Notes: generated by a model not told the origin, from the sequence alone. A stretch of 45,405 bases of DNA from an uncultured Prevotella sp. (GCA_900540885.1 UQHJ01000014.1:1-45405); one strand, 5' to 3'. Shown: positions 31,147 through 41,465, counted from the stretch's first letter. Made by a program: numbers and translations.

Positions 31147-33177
31147 TTACTTATTAAGATAGGCTAAAACCTCTTTGTGAATGTTTTGAGGTGTAAAACC
31201 TAACTTTTCGTCAAGCACCTTGTAAGGAGCACTGAAGCCGAAGCTTTCAAGGCCATAGACCTTTCCGTTTGAACCTGCAAGTCCATCGAAGTTGACAGGC
31301 AGACCTGCAGTTAACGCAAAGATTTTTCCTCCAGTTGGCAACAATGCCTCTTGGTATTCCTTGCTTTGACTACGGAATAGGCCTTCACTTGGGCAACTTA
31401 CCACACGTGCCTTGATACCATCTTCTTTAAGTAACGCTGCAGTGTCGACCAATGTAGAAACTTCAGAACCTGAAGCTACGAGTATAACATCAGGATTATC
31501 TTCTTTTATTACAGAGTAGGCACCATGCAAAATTCCCTCACGATAGTCTGTTCCTGCTGGTAGGTCGTTAACGTTTTGACGACTAAAAATAAGAGCTGTC
31601 GGAGTGTCCATGTTTTCCATGGCCATTCGCCAACACGCTGTTACGGCATGTACATCGCAAGGTCGTAGTACTCGAACACTATCACGACCGCTATGGTTCT
31701 TTAACTTTTCCATTAAGCGGATTTGTGCCTCTTGTTCAACAGGCTCGTGTGTGGGACCATCTTCGCCTACACGGAAAGCATCGTGCGTCCATACGAACTT
31801 AACTGGCACTTCCATTAAGGCTGCCATTCGAATAGCGGGCTTCATATAATCTGAGAATACGAAGAAAGTACCCATGGCTGTAATGATACCCCCGTGTAAC
31901 ATCATACCAATACAAACGCATGCCATAGTGAGTTCTGAAACACCTGCTTGTAAAAAACCGCCACCAAAGTTGGTACGACTAATTTCTGTTGTATGCTTCA
32001 AAAAACCATCCGTCTTATCAGAGTTGCACAAGTCGGCTGATGAAACTATCATATTGGGCACGTACTCTGAAAGTAGGCTTAAGCAGACCGAAGATCCATT
32101 ACGAGTGGGTGAATTGGGCTTTTGCTCGATTGTTTCCCAAGGAATTGTCGGCAACTTATTTGCCATCCAATCTTTAAGTTGAGCTGCCTTCTCAGGATTT
32201 GCGAGTTCCCATTCTTTTTCTTCTGCGCGACGAGCGGCTACAATTTTACGCAAATCTGCTTTGCGATCGTCGTACATTTGTCGAACTTGTTCGCGAATTA
32301 CAAAGGGATTTTCAGGGTCACCGCCTAAATTTTTTATGGTATTAATATAGGCATCACCGCCTAATGGAGCACCATGCGTTTTACAATTGTGTTCGTAAGA
32401 AGTACCGTCGGCTTTGCGTGCACCCTTACCCATAACACAATGACCTATAATAAGTGTAGGACGTGATTCTTCTTCATTGGCTGCCTTCAGTGCATTGCGA
32501 ATTTGATCGGCATCATTGCCGTCTATTTCGAGTACGTTCCAATTCCATGCACGATATTTCATACCCGTATCCTCTGAAATTACAGAGGATGTATCGGTAG
32601 AAAGTTGCACTTCATTGGCATCAAAAAACATAATGAGATTGTTCAGTCCTAGGTGACCTGCTATACGTCCCGCGCCTTGTGAAATTTCTTCTTGTACGCC
32701 TCCGTCTGAAATGTAGGCGTAAATCTTTTCCTTATTAAAGCCAGGATTACCAGTACGCGCATATAATGCTTTGGCTGCAATAGCTGCACCTACTGCATAA
32801 GTATGACCTTGACCTAATGGGCCACTGGTATTTTCGATGCCACGCTGAGGGCATACTTCAGGGTGTCCAGGAGTTGGCGAACCCCATTGACGAAATTGCT
32901 TCAATTCATCAATAGTATAATTTCCAATCAAGGCCAGCTGTGAATATAGCATGGGCGACATGTGACCTGGATCGAGGAAAAAACGGTCGCGACAACGCCA
33001 CGTTGCTTCGTCGGGGTCGAAATTTAGAAATTCTGAATAGAGTACGTTAATAAAGTCCGCTCCACCCATAGCACCACCAGGATGTCCTGACTTTGCACGT
33101 TCTACCATACTTGCTGCCAATATACGTATGTTATCAGCAGCAAGGTTCATGAGTTCTTTTGAATGTTCAATTGACAT
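31147..33177 (-). CDS. tkt: Transketolase
   Basis: Thiamine-diphosphate enzyme that moves two-carbon ketol units in the pentose phosphate pathway. The 676-residue length is full. Order of features: AKSGHPGGAMGGADFINVLY near the N-terminus, GPLGQGHTYAVGAAIAAKAL, the cofactor-binding ISDGGVQEEISQGAGRIA with NLIMFFDANEVQLS, then the pyrimidine domain VNDLPAGTDY and ahead of it WTHDAFRVGEDGPTHEPVEQ, and a C-terminal domain ending KEVLAYLNK. Upstream is a -7 box (33222-33229). The downstream gene is rpiB, giving two linked steps of the non-oxidative pentose pathway. Confidence 0.97.
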   Translation of the reverse strand: MSIEHSKELMNLAADNIRILAASMVERAKSGHPGGAMGGADFINVLYSEFLNFDPDEATWRCRDRFFLDPGHMSPMLYSQLALIGNYTIDELKQFRQWGSPTPGHPEVCPQRGIENTSGPLGQGHTYAVGAAIAAKALYARTGNPGFNKEKIYAYISDGGVQEEISQGAGRIAGHLGLNNLIMFFDANEVQLSTDTSSVISEDTGMKYRAWNWNVLEIDGNDADQIRNALKAANEEESRPTLIIGHCVMGKGARKADGTSYEHNCKTHGAPLGGDAYINTIKNLGGDPENPFVIREQVRQMYDDRKADLRKIVAARRAEEKEWELANPEKAAQLKDWMANKLPTIPWETIEQKPNSPTRNGSSVCLSLLSEYVPNMIVSSADLCNSDKTDGFLKHTTEISRTNFGGGFLQAGVSELTMACVCIGMMLHGGIITAMGTFFVFSDYMKPAIRMAALMEVPVKFVWTHDAFRVGEDGPTHEPVEQEAQIRLMEKLKNHSGRDSVRVLRPCDVHAVTACWRMAMENMDTPTALIFSRQNVNDLPAGTDYREGILHGAYSVIKEDNPDVILVASGSEVSTLVDTAALLKEDGIKARVVSCPSEGLFRSQSKEYQEALLPTGGKIFALTAGLPVNFDGLAGSNGKVYGLESFGFSAPYKVLDEKLGFTPQNIHKEVLAYLNK

Positions 33178-33221
33178 TGCTATATTCGATTTGGTTTTGT
33201 ATCAAGATAACTATTTGATTG

Positions 33222-33229
33222 CAAAAATA
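33222..33229 (-). promoter_or_regulatory. Predicted -7 box for tkt
   Basis: Minus strand 33229-33222 reads TATTTTTG (TAnnTTTG), 45 bases before the tkt ATG. Confidence 0.5.
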
Positions 33230-33911
33230 CAAAATATTCAATACAATTAGCGCCTAAGTAACTAAAAAACATGCTTTTGGAGTTATTTCAGATTAAAATG
33301 ACTATCTTCAGTTATAAAAAGCATCTCAGCAGAGTCAAGTATCAAGTGCAAAGTTAACAACAGAATCGATAGAACACCATTTGGGGTGTATTATATTCGA
33401 GCTTTTCTATCGGTCTGTCATTGAGCTCCTCTTTAAAAATTCATTATCATTTCGACGCACTCAACAAACCCTGTGGAGGGCTGTGCAGATGCTAACCCCA
33501 AGACTGTGTTGCCAAACGATACATGATTGCCCCAAAGTACTACCCTTGCACTATGAATAAGAATGGCAATAAAAAAATAATTCCCGAAGTCCAATTTTAC
33601 AGAGTTTCGGGGAGGTTTCTTATGCTCTTTGGAGTTTTACCAAACAGCAATAAATTTTAATAAATGGCGAGATTTATAATACATAAACCCCGCCATTTAA
33701 TGGATTCTGGTGATAAGTATGAACTATTCTGCAAAGACTTTCTACGCCTTTACGCATATCTACTCCTTGAGTAGAAGATTGTATTTATTGGTTTCGTTTA
33801 GGTTGAACATTTTTCAAATTTTTGCGGCAAAGTTCTCACCTTTCTGAAACTCTAACAATACGACTTGGATGAAATGCTTACATTACAGTCTTATGATTAC
33901 AGACTACTACC
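33230..33911. other. Intergenic region between tkt and the metalloprotease gene
   Basis: About 680 bases with no recognised gene. A stem-loop pairs 33661-33669 (TAAATGGCG) with 33691-33699. A smaller inverted repeat (CCCGAA and TTCGGG) is near 33585-33615. A minus-strand open frame near 33440-33640 (NYFFIAILIHSARVVLWGNH and onward) has no ATG start and is probably non-coding or a remnant. Confidence 0.55.
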
Positions 33912-36266
33912 CTACTTTACTACTAATGCACGATCCACGACATCGGCCAATGCGGCAAAATGTGGTTGCGATTGCGCTGCGTGAAAGAGGCGCTGCAGCT
34001 TTCGTAATTGATAAAGCACTATAGCAGTTTGCTCGCTATTACGATTAGAGGCATAATAATTCGTTAAGCCCTCAACGGCAGTGCGCTGCAAAGCTGCACG
34101 ATAAGAAGAGGGCTTCTGCTGTGTTCGTGCTTCTGTGAAGAGATTGTCAACCAACGTGGCAAGGTAATCTTCGGCAGGATAGGTCGAAGTAAGACGATTG
34201 ATAAGCGAAGCTGACACCATGTTTCTTACAAAACGTTGTCCTATACGATTGACATAGGCTTGAGCATTGGGCACTAAGCGATTGACGTAAGGCTGAGATG
34301 TTAACCAAGTAGGCTCCGTAAGAACATGACGATTAAGAAATTTAAATGCTTCCTCTTGTTTGACACGAGGCTCGTCCGTAAAGACTGCACCAGGTTGGTC
34401 GACTGTCTTGTAGTCGCAGTATACGCCTCCTATGTTGGTCATCACGTGCATGCAATAACGTGAGAACTGACCTATCACTTGGTTCATCATGCTCGAAAGG
34501 TTTTGGCCATAGATATCGCCACTCTCGTAGGTCCACTTTGGCAACAAAGGCAATTCACGCTTGAGGTTAAGAATACCATATTCGCTTGCCTTAACAGCAT
34601 CGTCGCCCAAATCTTCCGTTTGGCAACGAGCATCATTGGTACGATTTGTTTCGCCATCGCCAAACCATAGACGACGGTTACCTTTTAGGCGTTCTGTAGT
34701 AAGCTTTTCAAGTTCCCAGTGATCGCTTACTTCATCGTAAGCATTCCACATGGGTTTGTACCCCCACTCTATCGCCCAACAGTCGTAGTCGCCAATGCGT
34801 GGGAAGATGCCTTCACGAGGAATGCTATCTTCTGGCTGTGCCACGTAGTTAAAGCGCGCATAATCCATAATACTTGGAGTATGACCATACTTCTCAACGA
34901 AAGCACGCGATCGTAAGCTATCTACGGGGACAGTAGATGACGAACCAAAATTGTGACGCAAGCCTAAAGTGTGTCCGACCTCGTGTGAAGAAACAAAACG
35001 AATGAGCTGTCCCATAAGATCGGTGTCGTACTTCATCTTTTGCGCTGCCTCGTCAAGCGTGCCTGCTTGTATCATGTACCAATCGTGAACAAGCGTCATG
35101 ACGTTGTGATACCAGCAGATGTGGCTTTCAAGGATCTCGCCCGTGCGAGGGTCGTGTACGTTGGGGCCATAGGCATTCTCTATGGGCGAAGCTAAATAAC
35201 GAATACATGAATAGCGTGCGTCCTCCATCGACATGGTAGAATCATTCTCTGGCCACTCCTTTGCCACAATGGCGTTTTTGAAACCTGCATGTTCAAAGGC
35301 CTTCTGCCAATCGTTCACGCCTTGTATTAGGTACGGACGCCACTGTTTGGGCGTAGCGGGGTCGATATAATAGACAATAGGCTTCTTAGGCTCTACCAAT
35401 TCACCACGCTTCATTCGTTCGGCATCGGCACTATCTTTAGGTTCCAATCGCCAACGAGTAATAAAGCGCTTGGGTTCAACGCGTTGCTGATCGTCAGAGA
35501 AGTAGACGTAATCGTCGGTAAAGTATCCTACACGAGGGTCGAAGAGTCGACTGGACATAGGACTACTAGGCAACAGAACAAACGACACGTTGAGACCTAA
35601 AGTAACCCTACCCGTCAGCGCAGCAGCTGCGTTGGTAGAAGAACTTGCCATCCAGGTCTTAACAGTGCGCACCTCCGTGTTCATCGGGAATGTCTTGATA
35701 CTCTCTATGTACGAGTTGGCTGGCAAAAGAGCTTGCAATCCCATTTGTGTCTTTTGCATACGATCAGGGCCTAAGGCTACATTGTCTTCCAAGAAGAAAC
35801 TACCAACCTTTATCTTGCTCGCCTTATTGGCTAAGGTTTCAATCTTAAATGCGGCAATTATAGGGTCTTCGTTGCTTATCGTAATGGCGCGGTTGATATT
35901 GTCAACGCTGTCGGCTTTGTTAATCAATAAACGCGAACGAAGCAACATCTTGCCATCGGGGACCTTTTGAAAGTAAACGGTTTGCTCGTTAACTAATTCG
36001 CCACCATACTTTCCCGTATTAGCTGGAGTTGAGGTAAAACGGACAGTAGCCAATATTTCGCGGTTAAGTAAAGAGTCGGGAATGGTGAAGAACCAATCAC
36101 TTCCCGCTTTCGTCACTGTAAAAAGTCCTTTCTGTGTGGTCGTCGTAGCCACAGGCGCTTGTTGTGCTGTAAGCGCAGGTTGCTTTGTTTTCTTGTCGCG
36201 GGCTACGGACGGGCTAAAGCCTATCGTGCCTGCTAACAAGAGAAGGATAAAACTTTGTTTTATCAT
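33912..36266 (-). CDS. Exported zinc metalloprotease (DUF5117/DUF4953 type)
   Basis: A 784-residue secreted or envelope protease. The signal sequence is SFILLLLAGTIGFSPSVA. The N-terminal half is beta-rich (FTVTKAGSDWFFTIPDSLLN, YVYFSDDQQRVEPKRFITRW), followed by YYIDPATPKQWRPYLIQGVN and the zinc site HEVGHTLGLRHNFG starting at residue 428, with the HExxHxxGxxH pattern and the Met-turn candidate SIMDYARFNYVAQPED. The C-terminal third is helical. This is the family of large Bacteroidota zincin proteases annotated through DUF5117/DUF4953; the substrate is unknown. The start is 10 bases after the unknown upstream gene, so they are co-transcribed. Confidence 0.88.
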   Translation of the reverse strand: MIKQSFILLLLAGTIGFSPSVARDKKTKQPALTAQQAPVATTTTQKGLFTVTKAGSDWFFTIPDSLLNREILATVRFTSTPANTGKYGGELVNEQTVYFQKVPDGKMLLRSRLLINKADSVDNINRAITISNEDPIIAAFKIETLANKASKIKVGSFFLEDNVALGPDRMQKTQMGLQALLPANSYIESIKTFPMNTEVRTVKTWMASSSTNAAAALTGRVTLGLNVSFVLLPSSPMSSRLFDPRVGYFTDDYVYFSDDQQRVEPKRFITRWRLEPKDSADAERMKRGELVEPKKPIVYYIDPATPKQWRPYLIQGVNDWQKAFEHAGFKNAIVAKEWPENDSTMSMEDARYSCIRYLASPIENAYGPNVHDPRTGEILESHICWYHNVMTLVHDWYMIQAGTLDEAAQKMKYDTDLMGQLIRFVSSHEVGHTLGLRHNFGSSSTVPVDSLRSRAFVEKYGHTPSIMDYARFNYVAQPEDSIPREGIFPRIGDYDCWAIEWGYKPMWNAYDEVSDHWELEKLTTERLKGNRRLWFGDGETNRTNDARCQTEDLGDDAVKASEYGILNLKRELPLLPKWTYESGDIYGQNLSSMMNQVIGQFSRYCMHVMTNIGGVYCDYKTVDQPGAVFTDEPRVKQEEAFKFLNRHVLTEPTWLTSQPYVNRLVPNAQAYVNRIGQRFVRNMVSASLINRLTSTYPAEDYLATLVDNLFTEARTQQKPSSYRAALQRTAVEGLTNYYASNRNSEQTAIVLYQLRKLQRLFHAAQSQPHFAALADVVDRALVVK

Positions 36267-36276
36267 AATAAGGTGT

Positions 36277-36969
36277 TTACTTGGTAATTATTTTCTTAAA
36301 ACCGTCATAACCTTGGTCAAGGCACGATAGTTGATAGTCTTCAATATGAGAAGAGAAGCTGACGGGTATGCCGTTTATGTCAAAGTATCGCTTGAGCGCA
36401 TTTGCCACGCTATAAGTTATAGGGTCGTTGCGCTTTACTAAAAGCATGATTACTTGCCTTATTTGCGCTTCGTCCTCTGCCTTTAGCAAACGAAAGAGTT
36501 CGTAATAACATGGCAAAGTGTGGGCTTTGATTAAGTCAGCGAAAAGGCTTTTTCCCTCATACTGTATGAAGACACTCGTAAGCTGTTGGACTTCATCACT
36601 CGTGCGAAGAATGGGTAGAATGGCTTCAAGCGTTTTTTTGCAATCAATCTGCGTGCAATAAGTTGCGAACGTTTGCAACGACGCAATTGAGAGCGAAAAC
36701 TTCTTGTCTTTATACCCTCTCACAAAAGCTTTAAGGCATGTACCCAAAAAAGCTTTTGCATTTTGGCGAGTAAACTGAATAAACACTTTCCAAAAGTAAT
36801 CTTTAGTAGCCGTCACGAGCACTTTCTCACCCAACATGTAGCCTGCTGTACGGAATTCGCCGACCGACAACGATTGCAGACACGTTGCCAGTCCGTTTAC
36901 ATCTTGAGCCGTTATATAGGCTTGTAGTTTATTTTGTAGAACGGGATTGTGCTTATGAAGTATACTCAT
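36277..36969 (-). CDS. Unknown helical protein, 230 residues
   Basis: No family recognised. The protein lacks a signal sequence or membrane segment, is leucine- and lysine-rich, and looks like an all-helical repeat fold (segments such as LQAYITAQDVNGLATCLQSL, ILPILRTSDEVQQLTSVFIQ, IRQVIMLLVKRNDPITYSVA). Such alternation suggests an alpha-solenoid, which is inference. It lies 43 bases after rlmD and 10 bases before the metalloprotease gene, in one minus-strand unit. Confidence 0.7.
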   Translation of the reverse strand: MSILHKHNPVLQNKLQAYITAQDVNGLATCLQSLSVGEFRTAGYMLGEKVLVTATKDYFWKVFIQFTRQNAKAFLGTCLKAFVRGYKDKKFSLSIASLQTFATYCTQIDCKKTLEAILPILRTSDEVQQLTSVFIQYEGKSLFADLIKAHTLPCYYELFRLLKAEDEAQIRQVIMLLVKRNDPITYSVANALKRYFDINGIPVSFSSHIEDYQLSCLDQGYDGFKKIITK

Positions 36970-37012
36970 GATTAAATAGAATATAAAGGCAAAAAGGGAA
37001 TGGATAGGGCGA

Positions 37013-38431
37013 TTAACGACGTTCGAGCAAAACTACATTCTCAACGTGATGCGTCTGCGGGAACATATCAACGGGTTGAACTGCCATGACCTTGTAGTCC
37101 TTGTCAAGTAGTTGAAGGTCGCGTGCTTGAGTGGCTGGATTGCAGCTAACGTATACGATACGCTGGGGGGCAGCAAAGAGAATTGTGTCAATAACGTCGC
37201 TGTGCATGCCTGCGCGAGGTGGATCGGTAATGATTACGTCGGGACGTCCATGCGCTTCGATGAAGTCTTGATTTAGGATATCCTTCATATCGCCAGCATA
37301 GAACAACGTATTGTCAAGGTGATTAATCTTAGCATTCACCTTAGCGTCTTCAATGGCTTCAGGCACGTACTCTATACCTATCACTTGGCGTGCTTGATGA
37401 GCAACGAAGTTGGCAATCGTTCCCGTACCCGTGTAGAGGTCGTAGACGAGTTCGTTGCCCGTGAGTTGAGCAAAGTTGCGTGCTACCTTGTAGAGTTCGT
37501 AGGCTTGCTCAGTGTTGGTCTGATAGAAACTTTTAGGGCCTACTTTAAATCGTAGGTCTTCCATCGTTTCATAGATAAAGTCTGTACCGTAATGGGTATG
37601 TACTTCAAGGTCGCCAATGGTGTCGTTACACTTTAAGTTGTTCACCCAAAGCAATGAAGTCACCTCTTTGAAGTTGTCATGTACATAATCCAACACGCTC
37701 ATGGCCTGCGCTTTTTCCTCCTCGTCATGAATACTGAACTGTAAGAGCAACATAACTTCGTGCGTTGCAGAGTTGCGAATCATCATGTTACGCAATACAC
37801 CATGCCCACCGCGAATGTCGTAAAACGAGATGTGGTGGTCGAGCGCAAACTGACGAATGCCATTACGAAGGCGATTGTTGAGGTCGTCCATTAGGTGGCA
37901 GCAGTTGATGTCAAGTATCTTGTCGAACGCACCAGGTATGTGAAATCCTACAGCGTCCATTACATCAAACTTCTTGTCTGACGCGACCTCTGCTTGAGTG
38001 AGCCACTTTTTGTTTGAAAAGCCGAACTCCAACTTGTTACGATAGTGCGTCTGATGCTTACTTCCTAAGATAGGAGAAATCTCGGGCAACTCTACCTTAC
38101 CAATACGCGTTAGATTGTCAACAATTTGCTTTTGCTTATAGCGCAACTGCTCCTCATAAGGAAGACATTGCCACTTGCAACCACCGCACACACCAAAGTG
38201 TTCACAGAAAGGTTGGCTACGCTTTTCAGAGTACTTGTGGAAGCGAATGACTTCGGCCTCTGCGTAACTATGCTTTTTACGTCGTACTTGAAGGTCGACC
38301 ACGTCGCCAGGTACGGCATAAGGTACAAACACCACCAAATTATCAACCTTGGCTAAGGCTTTTCCTTCGGCTGCAACGTCGGTGATAGTAATATTTTCTA
38401 GTATAGGTAATGGTTTGCGTTTTCGTGCCAT
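37013..38431 (-). CDS. rlmD: 23S rRNA (uracil-5-)-methyltransferase, RlmD/RumA family
   Basis: A 472-residue SAM-dependent enzyme that makes 5-methyluridine in 23S rRNA (or, in some relatives, tRNA). An N-terminal TRAM domain (about 8-66) is followed by the [4Fe-4S] site with Cys76, Cys82 and Cys85 (CEHFGVCGGCKWQ), the fourth cysteine probably in DINCCHLM. The methyltransferase part has YDLYTGTGTIANFV, DVIITDPPRAGMH and the catalytic-cysteine motif VYVSCNPATQARDL near the C-terminus. The exact position methylated is not predictable from sequence. It heads the rlmD / unknown / metalloprotease unit. Confidence 0.92.
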   Translation of the reverse strand: MARKRKPLPILENITITDVAAEGKALAKVDNLVVFVPYAVPGDVVDLQVRRKKHSYAEAEVIRFHKYSEKRSQPFCEHFGVCGGCKWQCLPYEEQLRYKQKQIVDNLTRIGKVELPEISPILGSKHQTHYRNKLEFGFSNKKWLTQAEVASDKKFDVMDAVGFHIPGAFDKILDINCCHLMDDLNNRLRNGIRQFALDHHISFYDIRGGHGVLRNMMIRNSATHEVMLLLQFSIHDEEEKAQAMSVLDYVHDNFKEVTSLLWVNNLKCNDTIGDLEVHTHYGTDFIYETMEDLRFKVGPKSFYQTNTEQAYELYKVARNFAQLTGNELVYDLYTGTGTIANFVAHQARQVIGIEYVPEAIEDAKVNAKINHLDNTLFYAGDMKDILNQDFIEAHGRPDVIITDPPRAGMHSDVIDTILFAAPQRIVYVSCNPATQARDLQLLDKDYKVMAVQPVDMFPQTHHVENVVLLERR

Positions 38432-38638
38432 TGAAATAGAATGATTGTGAGAGGCGACATAATCTATCTGCTATCAGCGAAAAAACGTCGCCAGTATGTA
38501 TAATTGATTAAGAATTTTCTAAAAAAATATTTTTTAGTTTGGAAGTTATAAAGTTACTTCACGTTATGATAATCAGTCAAACTAACTTTATCACCTTAAA
38601 ACGTGTAAAACTATCTATTTTAAGAAATAGCCCTATGA

Positions 38639-39682
38639 CTATTCTGTTAACTTCAGTAGAAGCTGTGGCATTGCGTATTTGCTCAGTTCACCTTCTGCAA
38701 CACTTTTGAAACCTTCAGGAAGAGGCTGAACTTCATTAAACGAGAGCTGGTAAAAGTCGGCAAATATAATCTGGTGGGTAAGCACATGCTTTACATTGAC
38801 CTTCATCTCCCGCCAGCAACCCTTAGCTTGTATATTCTCAATAAATGGATGAACCGCCACTTCTTCGAAAGAAGGCTGGTGGTCGAACTCTAATAAAGGG
38901 AACTCGTACAATCCTTGCCAAATATCATTTTTACCGCGACGGCGTAGCCAATGTCCATTAGGGGTAATAATGTCTACGTAAACGAAGTGTCGCTCTATAG
39001 TTTTTACCTTCTTCGACTTGTAGGGAAACAGTTCAACTTGTCCTTTACTATAAGCATAGCAACTATATGATAATGGGCAAGTTTCGCACGCTGGCGATTG
39101 AGGTGTACATTGCAACGCCCCAAAGTCCATAAGGCCCTGATTGTAGTCTGCACCTTTGTGTGTTGGCAACAACTCTTGAGCTAACTGTGCAAAGTGCTTT
39201 TTACCTTGTGTAGAGTCAATCGGAAGGTCGATGCCATAGTAGCGACTTAATACACGATATACGTTACCATCGACAACGGCATATGGCAAGTTGTAGGCAA
39301 ACGAACAAATAGCTGCTGCGGTATACGCTCCTATTCCTTTAAGAGATAACACTTCTTTATAGGTAGTCGGGAATTGGCCCTTATACTCGTCGAGAATCGT
39401 TTGTGCAGCAGTTCGCATATTGCGTGCCCTGCTATAATAGCCTAAACCTTGCCATAACTTTAATACCTCGTCTTCATCGGCATGAGCTAAATTGGCAACA
39501 GTTGGGAAGGCTTTAATAAAACGTAAATAATACTCATAACCTTGAGTAATACGCGTTTGTTGCAAAATTATCTCCGACACCCATATTCGGTATGGGTCGG
39601 AGATATTTCGCCAAGGAAGTTGGCGCTGATGCACCTCATACCATGATAATATTTGTTGTGTAAAATCATTGTCTATTGCCAT
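38639..39682 (-). CDS. mutY: Adenine DNA glycosylase
   Basis: Removes adenine mispaired with 8-oxoguanine. The 347 residues have the catalytic glutamate region SEIILQQTRITQGYEYYLRF, the helix-hairpin-helix LKGIGAYTAAAICSFAYNLP and catalytic aspartate in AVVDGNVYRVLSRYYGID. The [4Fe-4S] cluster is ligated by CTPQSPACETCPLSYSC (C-x6-C-x2-C-x5-C). A C-terminal NUDIX-like domain (about 230-347) recognises 8-oxoG. Complete, with nothing missing. It is 133 bases after the manC stop on the same strand. Confidence 0.95.
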   Translation of the reverse strand: MAIDNDFTQQILSWYEVHQRQLPWRNISDPYRIWVSEIILQQTRITQGYEYYLRFIKAFPTVANLAHADEDEVLKLWQGLGYYSRARNMRTAAQTILDEYKGQFPTTYKEVLSLKGIGAYTAAAICSFAYNLPYAVVDGNVYRVLSRYYGIDLPIDSTQGKKHFAQLAQELLPTHKGADYNQGLMDFGALQCTPQSPACETCPLSYSCYAYSKGQVELFPYKSKKVKTIERHFVYVDIITPNGHWLRRRGKNDIWQGLYEFPLLEFDHQPSFEEVAVHPFIENIQAKGCWREMKVNVKHVLTHQIIFADFYQLSFNEVQPLPEGFKSVAEGELSKYAMPQLLLKLTE

Positions 39683-39814
39683 TTACCAAAAGAAGGATTG
39701 ATTGCTATCTATTTAATAAGTATCAAAATGCCGCACCATACTTTTTAAAGACTCGATAGATACCGCCCTTCAGAAAAGGGATTAATTCGTTTAATACGCC
39801 TTACTTCAATACTT

Positions 39815-40870
39815 TCAATGAAATAGTTTAATACGTTGTTCCTCAGAGAGTTTACATATCAGCAACCTACCATCTTTCTCTGCAACGACGTAGCCGTCGA
39901 GTCCTTGTATTACGACTTCTTTCTTTCCGCAAGTATGTACGATCGTATTATAGGTGTCAAACAACTTTATGTGCTCACCCATGCTGACATTGCCGTACTT
40001 ATCCTTTTCAGATTGCTCACGCAGTGAGTTCCATGTACCGAGGTCGCTCCAAGCAAAGGCGGCAGGGAAAACAAAGATTTCTTCCGCCTTCTCAAGAATT
40101 GCATAGTCTACAGAGATGTTTTCGCACTGTTCGTACTTCTCTTCAATGCAACGCTGTTCGTCAGGTTGGTCGTAAATAGGCAACAAATCTTCAAACACCT
40201 GCGAAATACTCGGTTCGTAAACGCGGAAAGCATTAATAATGGTATTAACATTCCATATAAAAATACCAGAATTCCACAAGTAGTTAGGTTGTTTAACGTA
40301 CTCCTGCGCTACTTCAAGCGTCGGCTTTTCTTTAAATTCATCTACGCGGAATATGTTTTGCTTGCGTGATGAAGAATAGCCCAAGTCTGCTTTAATGTAG
40401 CCATATCCCGTCTCGGGTCGCGTAGGCTTTAAGCCCAACGTTACGATAGCATCAGTCTCGGCCGCAAACGATAACGAATCATCGATAGCCTCTTGGAAGG
40501 CTTGCGTGTCAAGCACAAGATGATCGGCTGGAGTAACGACAACGTTTGCCTTCGCATTACGCTTCTTAATCTTCCAACTTGCGTAACAAATGCAAGGGGC
40601 TGTATTGCGTCGGCAAGGCTCACACTGAATGTTTTCTTCTGGAATTTCAGGCAACTGCATTTTGACTAAGTCGCGATACTTCTCTACCGTAACCACCCAA
40701 ACGTTCTCAGTAGGAATGAGTCCCTTAAAGCGGTCGAACGTCAACTGAATAAGCGTACGGCCACAATTTAGAATATCCAAAAACTGTTTTGGCAGTTCAT
40801 CGCTGCTGATAGGCCAAAAGCGGGTGCCCGCTCCGCCAGCCATGATAACAAGGTAATTATTAGAACTCAT
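39815..40870 (-). CDS. manC: Mannose-1-phosphate guanylyltransferase (canonical, no isomerase domain)
   Basis: Makes GDP-mannose. The 351-residue protein has the intact signature VIMAGGAGTRFWPISSDELP (the sugar-nucleotidyltransferase GxGTRxxP motif with Arg present) and the lysine in PKQFLDIL. VVTPADHLVLDT, DEFKEKPTLEVA, YLWNSGIFIWNV and AFAWSDLGTWNSL follow. The C-terminal cupin domain found in the 13634-14986 paralogue is absent. I chose the ATG at 40870 (MSSNNYLVIMAGG); a GTG two codons upstream is possible. It is 48 bases after the DUF1573 gene. Confidence 0.93.
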   Translation of the reverse strand: MSSNNYLVIMAGGAGTRFWPISSDELPKQFLDILNCGRTLIQLTFDRFKGLIPTENVWVVTVEKYRDLVKMQLPEIPEENIQCEPCRRNTAPCICYASWKIKKRNAKANVVVTPADHLVLDTQAFQEAIDDSLSFAAETDAIVTLGLKPTRPETGYGYIKADLGYSSSRKQNIFRVDEFKEKPTLEVAQEYVKQPNYLWNSGIFIWNVNTIINAFRVYEPSISQVFEDLLPIYDQPDEQRCIEEKYEQCENISVDYAILEKAEEIFVFPAAFAWSDLGTWNSLREQSEKDKYGNVSMGEHIKLFDTYNTIVHTCGKKEVVIQGLDGYVVAEKDGRLLICKLSEEQRIKLFH

Positions 40871-40918
40871 AAGCACTTGTTTGCGTTGTGTATTAGTTAT
40901 TAAGTCGCTCTTTTATCA

Positions 40919-41296
40919 CTATTCATCGACAATCATATTGCCTTGAATGTAGACGCGCACAATTGAATTGCTCGCATTTGAGCGCACGGTAATAGGCTTT
41001 TTAAAGAATCCCTTAAACTTACCCTTGCCATTATACGATACTTTAATCACTCCCTGCTTACCTGGTCCAACGGGGGCTTTAGGAGGAGCAGCGACGGTGC
41101 AACCGCAGGCTGCATAAGCTTGTTGAATAACAAGAGGCTTGTCGCCCGTATTGGTGAAGACGAACTCACAAGTTTGCACTTTGTCTTCTTTAAAGTTGCC
41201 AAAGTTGACAACCGTCTTGTCAAACTTTATTACAGCCTGTGCCAACATTGCTTGACAAGCTAATGCTGCAATAAATAGTAAAAGAAAACGCTTCAT
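40919..41296 (-). CDS. Exported DUF1573 protein
   Basis: A 125-residue periplasmic or outer-surface protein. The signal sequence is FLLLFIAALACQAMLAQA. The mature part is a single immunoglobulin-like DUF1573 domain with FDKTVVNFGNFKEDKVQTCE, FVFTNTGDKPLVIQQAYAAC (then GCTV) and GFFKKPITVRSNASNSIVRV. The family is common in Bacteroidota; a role in envelope assembly or adhesion is often assumed but unproven. It is 48 bases before manC on the same strand, so probably co-transcribed with it. Promoter box at 41394-41401. Confidence 0.88.
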   Translation of the reverse strand: MKRFLLLFIAALACQAMLAQAVIKFDKTVVNFGNFKEDKVQTCEFVFTNTGDKPLVIQQAYAACGCTVAAPPKAPVGPGKQGVIKVSYNGKGKFKGFFKKPITVRSNASNSIVRVYIQGNMIVDE

Positions 41297-41393
41297 AATA
41301 TCTTAGTTATTAATCTTTTAGTCTGCATATTATCGCTGAATGGTAGCCTTTATGTCCTATTATGGTCAACATAAAGTATCTGCTTATCCAATG

Positions 41394-41401
41394 CAAATAT
41401 A
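41394..41401 (-). promoter_or_regulatory. Predicted -7 box for DUF1573-manC
   Basis: Minus strand 41401-41394 reads TATATTTG (TAnnTTTG), about 98 bases before the DUF1573 ATG. It diverges from the ruvC promoter about 65 bases away. Confidence 0.5.
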
Positions 41402-41465
41402 CAAGTTAATATCCATATAATAAAAAAAATGCAGAAATTAACACCGCGAATTGCATTCGATTCTG

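Noticed and set aside
31604..32328. Several plus-strand open frames opposite tkt
   Set aside because: Shadows of tkt without protein features.
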